From positions 62,001 to 126,000 of the forward strand of contig NZ_JARZAE010000004.1 in NCBI RefSeq assembly GCF_029892095.1: 64,000 bases of DNA, in the 5' to 3' direction. Origin of the DNA: Kitasatospora sp. MAP12-44. GTDB lineage: Bacteria > Actinomycetota > Actinomycetes > Streptomycetales > Streptomycetaceae. Both the position numbers and the translations under genes were made by a program. Of this stretch, positions 9,149-17,895 are shown in pieces. How positions within the stretch are numbered: the first letter of the stretch is position 1; the number at the start of each line of letters is the position of its first letter. The notes beneath the pieces were generated by a model. That model searched no databases and was not told the DNA's origin. It saw only the letters and a list, made by a program, of their open reading frames with translations.

Positions 9149-10069
9149 ATGTCCATGCGCCCCTCACTGCGCCTGCTGACGGCGGTCACCGCCGCCACCG
9201 CGCTGGCCTTCGCCACCGCTCCGTCAGCCCCTGCGGCGCCCAGCACCGGACGCCCCGGCATCGCCGTCGGCCCCCAGTACGACTCGACACACGTCTACGT
9301 GGCACCCGGCACGATGGACTCGTTCATCAGCAGTTGGGAGTCGACCTTCGGCGGCACCAACACCACGCAGGTCCTCGCCGATGTCACCCCGACCCCGAGC
9401 CTGACCAAGTCCGAGCTGGTCCTCTCCCCGGTCGGCACGCTGTCCGTCTTCGACTACCAGACGCCCATCCCCTACCCCTTCGGCGTCGAACGCACCGGCT
9501 GGCTCGTCACGGACCTGGACCGCGGCGTCCAGAAGGCCGAGAAGGACGGGGCGAACACGGTCGTCACGCCGTTCGCCGATCCGATCGGCCGTGACGCGAT
9601 CGTGCAGTTCCCCGGCGGCATCGACGCGCAGCTGTACTGGCACACCAAGGCGCCCTCGTACCCGGCGCTCGCGTCCGTGCCAGAGAACCGCCTGTACGTG
9701 CCGGGCAGCGCGATCCGCCAGTTCCTCCCCACGTACCTGGCCTTCACCGGCGGCACGGTGGTCTCCGACGACAAGCACGCACCGGGCGCCGAACTCGACC
9801 TGCCCGGCACCACCTACCGGCGGATCCGGATCAGCTCACCGTTCGGCGACACCTCCGTCGCGGTCACCGACGGGCACCTGCCCTACCCCTTCGGACGCGA
9901 GACCACCGGCTACGCGGTGACCGACCTCAACGCCACCCTGGCCAAGGCCCGGGCCGCCGGCGCGACCGTCCTGTGGGGGCCGTCCGCCTCCCCGCAGCGC
10001 GACAGCGCGATGGTGCAGTTCCCCGGCGGCTACATCGCCGAGCTCCACGACGGCGGCCCGCGGTCGTAA
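9149..10069 (+). CDS. Secreted VOC/glyoxalase-fold protein
   Basis: A 306-residue protein with a Sec signal peptide (about residues 1-29: Arg near the start, Ala/Leu core, ending APSAPAAP). Two tandem VOC modules follow (about 40-170 and 175-300). Each contains a YPFG segment with TGxxVTDL (ERTGWLVTDL, ETTGYAVTDL) and a repeated VQFPGG(I/Y) near its end, so the halves are internal duplicates. Metal ligands of glyoxalase I or dioxygenases are not evident. Export is unusual for this fold; an extracytoplasmic binding role is inferred. GAAAGGA precedes the ATG. Confidence 0.8.
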   Translation: MSMRPSLRLLTAVTAATALAFATAPSAPAAPSTGRPGIAVGPQYDSTHVYVAPGTMDSFISSWESTFGGTNTTQVLADVTPTPSLTKSELVLSPVGTLSVFDYQTPIPYPFGVERTGWLVTDLDRGVQKAEKDGANTVVTPFADPIGRDAIVQFPGGIDAQLYWHTKAPSYPALASVPENRLYVPGSAIRQFLPTYLAFTGGTVVSDDKHAPGAELDLPGTTYRRIRISSPFGDTSVAVTDGHLPYPFGRETTGYAVTDLNATLAKARAAGATVLWGPSASPQRDSAMVQFPGGYIAELHDGGPRS

Positions 10070-10170
10070 CCAACCAGGCAGCAGGTCGGCGAGCAGGGCG
10101 TGCACGGGCAGGCGACGGTGCACGACCAGCCACGACGGCAACCCAGGCCGGCCCTACAGTCAGCAGCGAC

Positions 10171-10193
10171 GGGCCCCGGAAGAGCCGGGGCCC
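10171..10193 (+). terminator. Strong GC hairpin after the VOC gene
   Basis: GGGCCCCGG (10171-10179) pairs perfectly with 10185-10193 around a 5-nt loop. It lies about 100 bases after the VOC gene and 28 bases before the monooxygenase start. It may end the 5645-10069 transcript, or act in the leader of the next operon. Confidence 0.5.
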
Positions 10194-10220
10194 GCATCCA
10201 TGAGCAGAGGATGATGACCG

Positions 10221-11315
10221 ATGCAGTTTGGAATATTCAGCGTCGGCGATGTGACCGCCGACCCCACCACCGGGCGAACCCCGAGCGAGCACGAGCGGAT
10301 CAAGGCCATCACCGCCATCGCGCTCAAGGCGGAGGAGGTCGGTCTGGACGTCTTCGCGACCGGTGAGCACCACAACCCGCCGTTCGTACCGTCCTCGCCG
10401 ACCACCCTGCTCGGCTGGATCGCCGCCCGCACCGAGCGGATCATCCTCTCCACCGCCACCACGCTGATCACCACCAACGACCCGGTGAAGATCGCCGAGG
10501 ACTACGCGATGCTCCAGCACTTGGCGGACGGTCGGGTCGACCTGATGATGGGCCGCGGCAACACCGGCCCGGTGTACCCCTGGTTCGGCCAGGACATCCG
10601 CCAGGGCATTCCGCTCGCGATCGAGAACTACGCGCTGCTGCAAGAGCTCTGGCGCGAGGAGACAGTGGACTGGTCGGGCCGCTTCCGCACTCCGCTGCAG
10701 TCCTTCACCGCCACCCCGCGCCCGCTGGACGGCGTGCCGCCATTCGTCTGGCACGGCTCGATACGCTCCCCAGAGATCGCCGAGCAGGCCGCCTACTACG
10801 GCGACGGGTTCTTCGCCAATCACATCTTCTGGCCCAAGGAGCACTTCCAGAAGCTGATCAACCTCTACCGCGAGCGCTACGCCCACTACGGCCACGGCAC
10901 CCCCGAGCAGGCCATCGTCGGCCTCGGCGGGCAGGTGTTCATGCGCCGCAACTCCCAGGACGCCGTACGGGAGTTCAGGCCGTACTTCGACAACGCGCCG
11001 GTGTACGGGCACGGACCGTCGCTGGAGGAGTTCACCGAGCAGACCCCGCTGACCGTCGGCAGCCCGCAGGAGGTCATCGAGAAGACGCTGACCTTCCGGG
11101 AGACCTTCGGCGACTACCAGCGCCAGCTCTTCCTGATGGACCACGCCGGCCTGCCGCTGAAGACCGTCCTGGAGCAGCTCGACCTGCTCGGCGAGGAGGT
11201 CGTCCCGGTGCTGCGCAAGGAGTTCGCCAAGGGCCGCCCGGCGATCGTCCCCGACGGCCCCACCCACACCGCGCGGGTCGCCGCGGCCGCCACGGCGCTG
11301 GAGGTGGCCAAGTGA
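10221..11315 (+). CDS. LLM-class flavin-dependent monooxygenase (CE1758-like)
   Basis: A 364-residue bacterial luciferase-like TIM-barrel protein. It starts with MQFGIFSVGD and has FATGEHHNPPF near residue 50, the E-H-H segment typical of the family. DLMMGRGNTGPVY follows near residue 115. It uses reduced FMN supplied by a partner reductase. The next gene encodes a matching FMN reductase and overlaps it by 4 bases, so the two form a two-component system and are translationally coupled. The substrate is unknown; family members oxidise aldehydes, sulfonates, amines or aromatics. Confidence 0.88.
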   Translation: MQFGIFSVGDVTADPTTGRTPSEHERIKAITAIALKAEEVGLDVFATGEHHNPPFVPSSPTTLLGWIAARTERIILSTATTLITTNDPVKIAEDYAMLQHLADGRVDLMMGRGNTGPVYPWFGQDIRQGIPLAIENYALLQELWREETVDWSGRFRTPLQSFTATPRPLDGVPPFVWHGSIRSPEIAEQAAYYGDGFFANHIFWPKEHFQKLINLYRERYAHYGHGTPEQAIVGLGGQVFMRRNSQDAVREFRPYFDNAPVYGHGPSLEEFTEQTPLTVGSPQEVIEKTLTFRETFGDYQRQLFLMDHAGLPLKTVLEQLDLLGEEVVPVLRKEFAKGRPAIVPDGPTHTARVAAAATALEVAK

Positions 11316-11941
11316 CGTCCCTGAGCCTGGTGGTGGTCGCGGCCGGGCTCTCGGTGCCGTCGTCGACCCGGCTGCTGGCCGACCGGATCGCCGACGGCAC
11401 CGTCCGCCAGCTGCGCTACAGCGGACGGGAGGTCGACCTCCGCGTGATCGAACTGCGTGATCTGGCACGGGAGATCGCCGACAACCTGGTCACCGGATTC
11501 CCGGGGCCCGCGTTGCGCGAGGCGATCGAGGCGGTCACCGCAGCAGACGGACTGATCGCCGTGACGCCGATCTTCAGCGCCTCGTACAGCGGACTCTTCA
11601 AGTCCTTCGTGGACGTGATCGACAAGGACGCGCTCACCGGCTGTCCGGTGCTCGTCGCCGCCACCGGCGGAACGGCCCGGCATTCCCTTGCCCTGGAGCA
11701 CGCCATGCGACCGCTGTTCGCCTATCTGCGGGCCGTGGTGGCGCCCACCGCCGTCTACGCGGCCTCCGAGGACTGGGGCTCGGCCGGGGATGCGAGCGGC
11801 GGCCTGGCCGCCCGGATCGCCCGGGCGGCAGGCGAGTTGGCCGATCTCATGACCGGCCGGCCGGTGCCCGCGCGCACCACGGCCGAGACGGTCGTCCCGT
11901 TCGCGGAGCAGCTCGCGGCGCTCTCCGTCGGCCGTCCGTGA
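11312..11941 (+). CDS. NAD(P)H-dependent FMN reductase, partner of the LLM monooxygenase
   Basis: A 209-residue flavodoxin-fold protein. The phosphate-binding loop is LSVPSSTRLLADRIA near residues 10-24, and TPIFSASYSGLFKSFVDVI (about 90-108) is the flavin-site segment of NADPH-dependent FMN reductases. The GTG start overlaps the TGA of the monooxygenase. It is presumed to supply reduced FMN to that enzyme. Confidence 0.87.
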   Translation: MTSLSLVVVAAGLSVPSSTRLLADRIADGTVRQLRYSGREVDLRVIELRDLAREIADNLVTGFPGPALREAIEAVTAADGLIAVTPIFSASYSGLFKSFVDVIDKDALTGCPVLVAATGGTARHSLALEHAMRPLFAYLRAVVAPTAVYAASEDWGSAGDASGGLAARIARAAGELADLMTGRPVPARTTAETVVPFAEQLAALSVGRP

Positions 11942-11972
11942 CTCTGCCCTCACCGCGTGCTTGATCCTCGTC

Positions 11973-11993
11973 TTGTTGAATGTTAAATTAAAT
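11973..11993 (+). promoter_or_regulatory. AT-rich promoter/operator candidate upstream of the GNAT-OsmC-pirin operon
   Basis: In otherwise GC-rich DNA this 21-base stretch is AT-rich and contains TTAAATTAA (11983-11991), symmetric apart from its centre base. It lies about 45 bases upstream of ATG 12038, a suitable place for a promoter or repressor site. TTAAAT could serve as a -10 box. Confidence 0.4.
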
Positions 11994-12037
11994 GCGCAGC
12001 CGGGCCACCAGCCCGCAGCCCGACAGCAGGAGGAACG

Positions 12038-12343
12038 ATGACCAGCAGCGTCGTGGACAACCCCGACCGGTCACGGTTCGAGATCACCGAGGACGGTGAA
12101 CTCGCCGGCTTCGCCGAGTACTTCCGGCACGAGAACGAGATCGCCTTCATCCACACCGAGATCGACCCCGCCTTCGCCGGCCGTGGCCTGGCCGGCACCC
12201 TGGCCCGCGCCGCCCTCGACGCCGCCCGGGAGCAGGGCGCGGACGTGCTCCCATACTGCCCCTTCATCCGAGGCTGGCTGGGCAAGCACCCGGAGTACGT
12301 CGACCTGGTGCCCCAGTCCCAGCGCACCCGCTTCGGCCTGTGA
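12038..12343 (+). CDS. Small GNAT-type N-acetyltransferase (YjdJ-like)
   Basis: A 101-residue minimal acetyltransferase. The N-terminal half has GELAGFAEYFRHENEIAFIH; the acetyl-CoA segment is FAGRGLAGTLARAALDAARE, followed by PYCPFIRGWLGKHPEY, a diagnostic C-terminal motif of this short family. AGGAGG precedes the ATG. Its stop overlaps the GTG of OsmC. The acceptor is unknown. Confidence 0.88.
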   Translation: MTSSVVDNPDRSRFEITEDGELAGFAEYFRHENEIAFIHTEIDPAFAGRGLAGTLARAALDAAREQGADVLPYCPFIRGWLGKHPEYVDLVPQSQRTRFGL

Positions 12344-12783
12344 CCACCGCCCCGGCCACGGCCGCCGCCCGGGAGTTCGTCCGGGCGGCGGCCGTGGTCG
12401 CCACCAGCACGGGCGAGGACTACCGCGTCGACATCCACTCCGGCCGGCACCGTCTGACCGCCGACGAGCCAGAGTCGAACGGCGGAGCCGACACCGCCAC
12501 CACGCCGATCGGCCTGCTGCTCTCCGCGCTCGGCTCCTGCACCGCCATCACCCTGCGGATGTACGCGCAACGCAAGCAGTGGCCGCTGGAGACCGTCCGA
12601 GTGCACCTCGGCTACGAGAAGGGCCCCGACAAGACGGCCCGCATCACCCGGCGCATCGACCTGGTCGGCGAGCTGGACGAGGCACAGCGCGCCCGGCTGC
12701 TGGACATCGCCGAGCGCACACCGGTCACCCGGGCGGTGTCCGGCGGCACACCGATCGTGGAGGAGTCCGCACGCCATGAATGA
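12340..12783 (+). CDS. OsmC-family protein
   Basis: A 147-residue OsmC/Ohr fold protein. The first conserved cysteine is in LSALGSCTAITLRMYA, near residue 67. The second cysteine, normally in a CPVHRT-type motif, is replaced: the corresponding segment reads ERTPVTRAV. OsmC and Ohr reduce organic hydroperoxides using both cysteines, so this protein may not be a conventional peroxidase. It overlaps the GNAT upstream by 4 bases and the pirin downstream by 8, so all three are one operon. Confidence 0.85.
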   Translation: MTTAPATAAAREFVRAAAVVATSTGEDYRVDIHSGRHRLTADEPESNGGADTATTPIGLLLSALGSCTAITLRMYAQRKQWPLETVRVHLGYEKGPDKTARITRRIDLVGELDEAQRARLLDIAERTPVTRAVSGGTPIVEESARHE

Positions 12784-13738
12784 GCCCGACCAGACCGCCG
12801 CCACCGTGCGCGGCGGGCGCCAGGACGTCCCGTCCGGCCCCGTCAGGGAACTGCTCGCGCCGCGTGAGACCGCGCTCGGCGGCAGCACCGTCGTGCGCCG
12901 CCTGCTGCCGGGCCTCGGCCGCCGGATGGTCGGCGCCTGGTGCTTCGTCGACCACTACGGCCCCGACGACATCGCCGACGAGCCCGGCATGCAGGTCCCA
13001 CCCCACCCCCACATCGGCCTGCAGACCGTCAGCTGGCTGCACCAGGGCGAGGTTCTGCACCGCGACAGCCTGGGCAGCCTGCAGACCGTCCAGCCGCGCG
13101 AACTCGGCCTGATGACCTCCGGGCGCGGCATCTCCCACTCCGAGGAATCGCCGCGCCCGCACGCGCGCTTCCTGCTCGGCGCCCAGCTCTGGGTGGCCCT
13201 GCCCGAGGCCCACCGCCACACCGCCCCCGCCTTCGAACACCACGCCCGGCTCCCCGAGATCACCGCCGCCGGCCTGCACGGCACCGTCATCCTCGGCTCC
13301 ATCGACGGCGCCACCTCGCCCGGGAGCACCCACACCCCCCTGGTCGGCGTCGACCTCAGCCTGCGCGAGGGCGGCTCGGCCCGGCTCCCCCTCGACCCCG
13401 ACTTCGAGTACGCCGTGCTGACCATGTCAGGCCTGACCGAGGTGGACGGCGTCCGGCTGGAACCCGGCTCGATGCTCTACCTGGGCAGTGGGCGACGGGA
13501 GTTGCCCCTGCGCGCACTGGCCGACGGCTCACTGCTGCTGCTCGGCGGCGAGCCCTTCGAGGAGAAGCTCGTCATGTGGTGGAACTTCATCGGACGATCC
13601 GGGGAGGAGATCAACCAAGCCCGCGAGGACTGGATGACCGGCACCCGCTTCGGCACCGTGCACGGCTACGACGGCATACCCGTCCCCGCCCCGCAGTTGC
13701 CCACGACGCCGCTCAAGGCGCGCGGCCGGATCCGCTGA
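12776..13738 (+). CDS. Pirin-family protein
   Basis: A 320-residue bicupin. Iron-site residues of pirins are present: HPHIGLQT in the first cupin and later GRGISHSEESP with His and Glu. Q(V/T)xWLHxGEVLHRDSLG is typical. Bacterial pirins include quercetinases and redox-linked regulators of central metabolism; which applies here is unknown. It ends the GNAT-OsmC-pirin operon. A second pirin of a different subgroup lies at 27.3 kb. Confidence 0.88.
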   Translation: MNEPDQTAATVRGGRQDVPSGPVRELLAPRETALGGSTVVRRLLPGLGRRMVGAWCFVDHYGPDDIADEPGMQVPPHPHIGLQTVSWLHQGEVLHRDSLGSLQTVQPRELGLMTSGRGISHSEESPRPHARFLLGAQLWVALPEAHRHTAPAFEHHARLPEITAAGLHGTVILGSIDGATSPGSTHTPLVGVDLSLREGGSARLPLDPDFEYAVLTMSGLTEVDGVRLEPGSMLYLGSGRRELPLRALADGSLLLLGGEPFEEKLVMWWNFIGRSGEEINQAREDWMTGTRFGTVHGYDGIPVPAPQLPTTPLKARGRIR

Positions 13739-13756
13739 ACGGCCGAAGGCGCGGAC

Positions 13757-13790
13757 CCGGTGCCGCCGGTGCACAGCACGGCGGCACCGG
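13757..13790. terminator. 12-bp hairpin between convergent genes
   Basis: CCGGTGCCGCCG (13757-13768) pairs perfectly with 13779-13790 around a 10-nt loop. It lies midway between the pirin stop and the convergent hydrolase stop, consistent with a bidirectional terminator. Confidence 0.6.
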
Positions 13791-13813
13791 ATCCTCGACG
13801 GTGTGGGCGGACG

Positions 13814-14785
13814 TCAGGCGGCGTGCAGCGCCTCGCGCAGGGTCTGGATGGCCAGGGTGATGGCGGCCTGGGCCGCGTGCGTCTCGCGCAGGGCGTTGAG
13901 CATCACGAAGTCGTGGATGATGCCCTGGTAGCGCACGGCGGTGACCGGGACCCCGGCGGTGCGGAGCTTGTTGGCGTAGGCCTCGCCCTCGTCGCGCAGC
14001 ACGTCGGCCTCGCCGGTGATGACCAGGGCGGCGGGCAGGCCGGTGAGCTGCTCAGTGGTGGCGCGCAGCGGGGAGGCGGTGATCTCGGCGCGCTGGGCGG
14101 GGTCGGTCGTGTACTGGTCCCAGAACCACTGCATGCCGTCGCGGCGCAGGAAGTAGCCGGTCGCGAACTGGTGGTACGAGTTGGTGTCGAAGGCGGCGTC
14201 GGTCACTGGGTAGAAGAGCACCTGGTGACGGAGCGACACGTCGCCGCGCTCCTTGGCCATCAGTGTCAGCGCGGCGCTCATGTTCCCGCCGACCGAGTCC
14301 CCCGCGACGGCGAGGCGCGCACCGTCCAGCCCCTTGCCGGCGCCCTCCCGCACGATCCACTGCGCGACGGCGTAGTTCTGCTCGATGGCGACCGGGTAGC
14401 GGACCTCGGGCGACAGGTCGTACTCGGGGAACACCACGGCCGCCCCCGTACCGACCGCCAGCTCCCGGACCAGCCGGTCGTGGGTGTGCGCGTTGCCGAA
14501 GACCCAGCCGGCGCCGTGGATGTAGAGGATCACCGGCAGGGTCCCGGTGGAACCGGCGGGCCGCACGATCCGGGCCCGGACGCTGCCGGTCGGTCCACCG
14601 GACACGGTGATCCACTCCTCGTCGATCGCCGGCAGCTCGACCGGGCCCGACTGGACCTCGTCGACCGCCTTACGGCCTTCGGCGGGGGTCAGCTGGAACA
14701 GGTACGGGGGCTCCGCCGTGGCCTGCGCGAACGCTGCGGCCGCCGTCTCCAGTACGGGCTGGACCGGCTCGAAGTCGTGCGTCAT
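13814..14785 (-). CDS. HSL-family alpha/beta hydrolase (esterase)
   Basis: A 323-residue hormone-sensitive-lipase-like esterase. The oxyanion motif, normally HGGG, reads HGAGW. The nucleophile is in GDSVGG, the acid in EADVLRDEGEAY and the histidine in QGIIHDF. ATG 14785 follows GGAGGAGA. It is a clear paralogue of the hydrolase at 32.3 kb (shared PVTDA.FDT.SY..FA.GY.LRRD and PLRAT.EQL.GLP.ALV). It lies downstream of a LAL regulator on the same strand. The ester substrate is unknown. Confidence 0.88.
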   Translation of the reverse strand: MTHDFEPVQPVLETAAAAFAQATAEPPYLFQLTPAEGRKAVDEVQSGPVELPAIDEEWITVSGGPTGSVRARIVRPAGSTGTLPVILYIHGAGWVFGNAHTHDRLVRELAVGTGAAVVFPEYDLSPEVRYPVAIEQNYAVAQWIVREGAGKGLDGARLAVAGDSVGGNMSAALTLMAKERGDVSLRHQVLFYPVTDAAFDTNSYHQFATGYFLRRDGMQWFWDQYTTDPAQRAEITASPLRATTEQLTGLPAALVITGEADVLRDEGEAYANKLRTAGVPVTAVRYQGIIHDFVMLNALRETHAAQAAITLAIQTLREALHAA

Positions 14786-14943
14786 GTCTGTCTCCTCCAT
14801 GGTGCGGGGTGGTCCACCTCGGCCGGCGCCGACCGCGGCTTTGCCCGGCCGGCCTCCGAGTCCCGAGGCGCGATCGCCACCGTAGGACCGCTCGACCGGG
14901 CCGCGTTGTCCGATGGTGCCCGGCCTCTGGTCTCTGCGCGCAG

Positions 14944-17727
14944 TCACCACGCGGGCGACGGTGGCGCGGGCAGCGGCAGCGCGTCACCCAGCGCGTCCCG
15001 CAGCTGGGTCCGGGTGGTGATGCCGAGCTTGGGAAATATCTTGTGCAGGTGGAAGCCGACGGTGCGCGGCGAGAGCAGCAGCTTGGCGCCGATCTCCCGG
15101 TTGGTCAGACCTGAGGCGGCCGCGCGGGCGATCTCCAGCTGCTGCGGAGTCAGGTCGGCCGTACGGCTGACGGATTCCGTACGGGCGGTCGGCACACCGG
15201 CGGCCCGCAGCTCCGAGGCGGCCCGCTCGGTCCAGGGACGGGCGTCGAGCCGCTCGAAGACACCGAGGGCGGCGCTCAACTCGGTGCGCGCCTCGGTGAC
15301 CCGGCGGTGGCGGCGCAGCCACTCCCCGAACTCCAGCCGCACCAGCGCCCGTTCAAAGGGCCACAGGTCACCGGCCGGGTCGGCGAGGGCCGCCCGGAAG
15401 TGCTGCTCCGCCTCGTCCGGCCCGCTCAGCAGCGCGCAGGCCCGGTTCACCACCACGTCCAGGCGCGCGGAGCGCAGCGCGCCGAGCGAGCGCACGGCGA
15501 CCCCCAGCACGGCCCGCGCGTCGTCCTCGTGACCGGCGCGGACAGCCGCGGCCGCGAGGTCGCCGAGGTAGTAGTACGAGGCGTGGTAGTGCACCGGGGC
15601 GGGGTGGAAGTCGCGCGAGAAGACGGCTCGCAGCTGCCGGTACGCCGCGAGGTGGTCGCCCTCGACGAATGCCGCCAGGCCGAGCGCGTGGCAGGACCGG
15701 ACGAACAGGCTGGGCGAGCAGGACAGGTCGTCCACCCCTGCGACGGCCGTGTCGATGAGCCCGCGCGCGCCGGCCGCGTCGCCGTGCAGCGCCAGCAGCG
15801 TGCCCTGCAGGATCGGCGATCCCGCCGCGGAGTTGTCCGCACCGACCTCGACGGCCGTCCGGTACGCCTCCTGCGCGGTGGAGCGGGCCGCGGACCACGC
15901 GCCGCTCTCGAAGAGCGCGAGCGCGAGCGCCTGCGCGATGACGGGGTTGCCGCCGGCCGTGGGCGTGCGGCGCAGGTGGTCCATCGCCTGGCCGAGGAGC
16001 CGCACAGCCGACTCGGTCTCGTCGAGAACCCAGGCGGCGGCGCCGAGTTGGGCCAGGTGGGCAAGCGAGTCCTGGGGCGCTTCGGCCAGTGAGCGGTCCA
16101 GGGCGGGCAGCGCCCACGCGCGGTCCGCGAACGGCTCGGTGGCGGCCCGCAGCCAGACCCGGTCCACTTCGTCAGGCTGCTGCGGCACCAGGTCCGCGAT
16201 ACGGCGCAGCTCCGTACGGTAGAAGGGGGACCCGGAGTTGTACGCCGGGGTGGCTGCCGTGCCCAGGGCGTCCATGGCGAGTCCTGGTGCCTTCTCGGCC
16301 ATGGACTGCCCGACGGGCACCAGGAATCCCAGCGACTCCTCGTGCCGGGTGGTCACGGCCAGGGACCAGCCGGCCCGCATGGACGCCTGGGCGAGCAGTT
16401 CCGGGTCCTGCGCGATGGCGCAGACCTTGACGGCCAGCTCGCCCACCCACTGGGGGCAGCCGCCGTACATCGCCATGGTGGCGGCTTGCAGCAGACGCCT
16501 GGCTCGCTGGTCCGTGTCAGGGGTCAGCGCGGCCGCGCGCTCCAGGGTGGCCGCCGCGGCCGCGTAGCCGCCCCGCCCGCGTGCCCGGTCCGCACTCTCG
16601 GCCAGCGTCCGGGCCACCTCCTCGTCCGGTCCGAGCGTGGCGGCGGCGAGGTGCCAGGCGCGGCGGTCCGGGTGGTCCGCCAGGGCGGCGGCGAGCGCCT
16701 GATGGGCGGCCCGCCGTTCGTCGAAGGAAGCAGCCTGGTAGACGGCGGAGCGCACCAGCGGGTGGCGCAGCCGGACCTGACCGGCCGCCAGTCGCACCAG
16801 GCCCACCTGTTCGGCGGGCAGCCACACCTGCGGGTCCCCCGCGTCGGGGGTGGCCCGCAGCACCTCGGAGAACTGCGCGGTGCCCGCCGCGGCCGCCAGC
16901 AGCAGCACCTGCCGGGTCCGCTGCGGAAGGCCGGCGAGATCCGCCGCGAAGATGCGTTCCAGACGGGCGGTGAGCGGAAGCGATTCGGCGGCGTCCGCCC
17001 CCTGCGCTCCGCCGGGCTCCTGGGCGACCGCTCGGGCCAGCTCGATCAGTGCCAGCGGATTGCCGCCCGCCTGCTCGAAGATCCGCAGCCGGGCCCGGCC
17101 GCGCGGCGGCTGCGGTTGGCGGTCGAGCAGCAGGCCGGCGGCCGCGCGGTCCAGCGGAGTGACGGGCAGGACGGCGAACTCCCGGTCGAACTGCCCGGGA
17201 AGGCCCTCCTCGCGCGCGGCCAGCAGGACGGCTATCGCCTCACCGTCCAGCCGGCGAGCGACAAAGGCGAGGACGTCCGCACTGCCCCGGTCCAGCCACT
17301 GGACGTCGTCGACGAGCAGGAGCAACGGCCGGTCGGTAGCCGCGTCGGACAGCAGGCTCAGGGCGGCATAGCGGATCAGCAGCGGGTCGAGCTGCCGGTC
17401 GCCGGTCGCCGCCTGCCGGCCGAAGGCGGCCAGCAGCGCCTCCCGCTGCGGGGCGGGCAGCCGGTCGGCCTCCCCCAGCAGCGGCCGCAGCAGCTGGTGC
17501 AACCCGGCGAATCCGAACCCCTCCTCTCCCTCGCCGGCGCGAGCCCGCAGCACCTGAAAGCCCCGGCTCGCCGCCCAGGCAGCGGCCAAGTCGACCAGCG
17601 TGGTCTTGCCCGCGCCCGGTTCGGCGGTCAGCACGAGCACCTGGGCACCGACTCCGCCACGGCTGTCCACCGCGTCGAGCACCCCCGCGATCCGCGCCAG
17701 TTCACGCTCCCTGCCGACGATCTCCAT
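14944..17727 (-). CDS. LuxR-family LAL-type ATPase regulator (copy 1)
   Basis: A 927-residue large ATP-binding LuxR regulator. The Walker A motif AEPGAGKTT is near residue 37 and the Walker B motif LLLLVDDVQWLD near 140. A long helical TPR-like middle follows, and a C-terminal LuxR HTH (LTPQQLEIARAAASGLTNRE .. SPRTVGFHLHKIFPKLGI) spans about 860-917. The start MEIVGRERELARI matches the family's usual beginning; the open frame to 17826 adds an unsupported Arg-rich segment. It is divergent from an AraC regulator and followed by an esterase. LAL proteins usually activate neighbouring operons after binding an effector or inhibitor. Confidence 0.9.
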   Translation of the reverse strand: MEIVGRERELARIAGVLDAVDSRGGVGAQVLVLTAEPGAGKTTLVDLAAAWAASRGFQVLRARAGEGEEGFGFAGLHQLLRPLLGEADRLPAPQREALLAAFGRQAATGDRQLDPLLIRYAALSLLSDAATDRPLLLLVDDVQWLDRGSADVLAFVARRLDGEAIAVLLAAREEGLPGQFDREFAVLPVTPLDRAAAGLLLDRQPQPPRGRARLRIFEQAGGNPLALIELARAVAQEPGGAQGADAAESLPLTARLERIFAADLAGLPQRTRQVLLLAAAAGTAQFSEVLRATPDAGDPQVWLPAEQVGLVRLAAGQVRLRHPLVRSAVYQAASFDERRAAHQALAAALADHPDRRAWHLAAATLGPDEEVARTLAESADRARGRGGYAAAAATLERAAALTPDTDQRARRLLQAATMAMYGGCPQWVGELAVKVCAIAQDPELLAQASMRAGWSLAVTTRHEESLGFLVPVGQSMAEKAPGLAMDALGTAATPAYNSGSPFYRTELRRIADLVPQQPDEVDRVWLRAATEPFADRAWALPALDRSLAEAPQDSLAHLAQLGAAAWVLDETESAVRLLGQAMDHLRRTPTAGGNPVIAQALALALFESGAWSAARSTAQEAYRTAVEVGADNSAAGSPILQGTLLALHGDAAGARGLIDTAVAGVDDLSCSPSLFVRSCHALGLAAFVEGDHLAAYRQLRAVFSRDFHPAPVHYHASYYYLGDLAAAAVRAGHEDDARAVLGVAVRSLGALRSARLDVVVNRACALLSGPDEAEQHFRAALADPAGDLWPFERALVRLEFGEWLRRHRRVTEARTELSAALGVFERLDARPWTERAASELRAAGVPTARTESVSRTADLTPQQLEIARAAASGLTNREIGAKLLLSPRTVGFHLHKIFPKLGITTRTQLRDALGDALPLPAPPSPAW

Positions 17728-17895
17728 GCGCACCCCTGCTGTTGGTCCTTGTTCGCGGCTGCTCGATGTGTTCCGCCTCCCAGACCGGTCATCTGACAGA
17801 AGCGCCGCCATACGGGCCGCCCGCAAGATAGTGCCAGGTCAGCGGTGGTGACTCCATGCCCGACGCCCACCAGGCCGACGACGAGGGGAGCCCCT

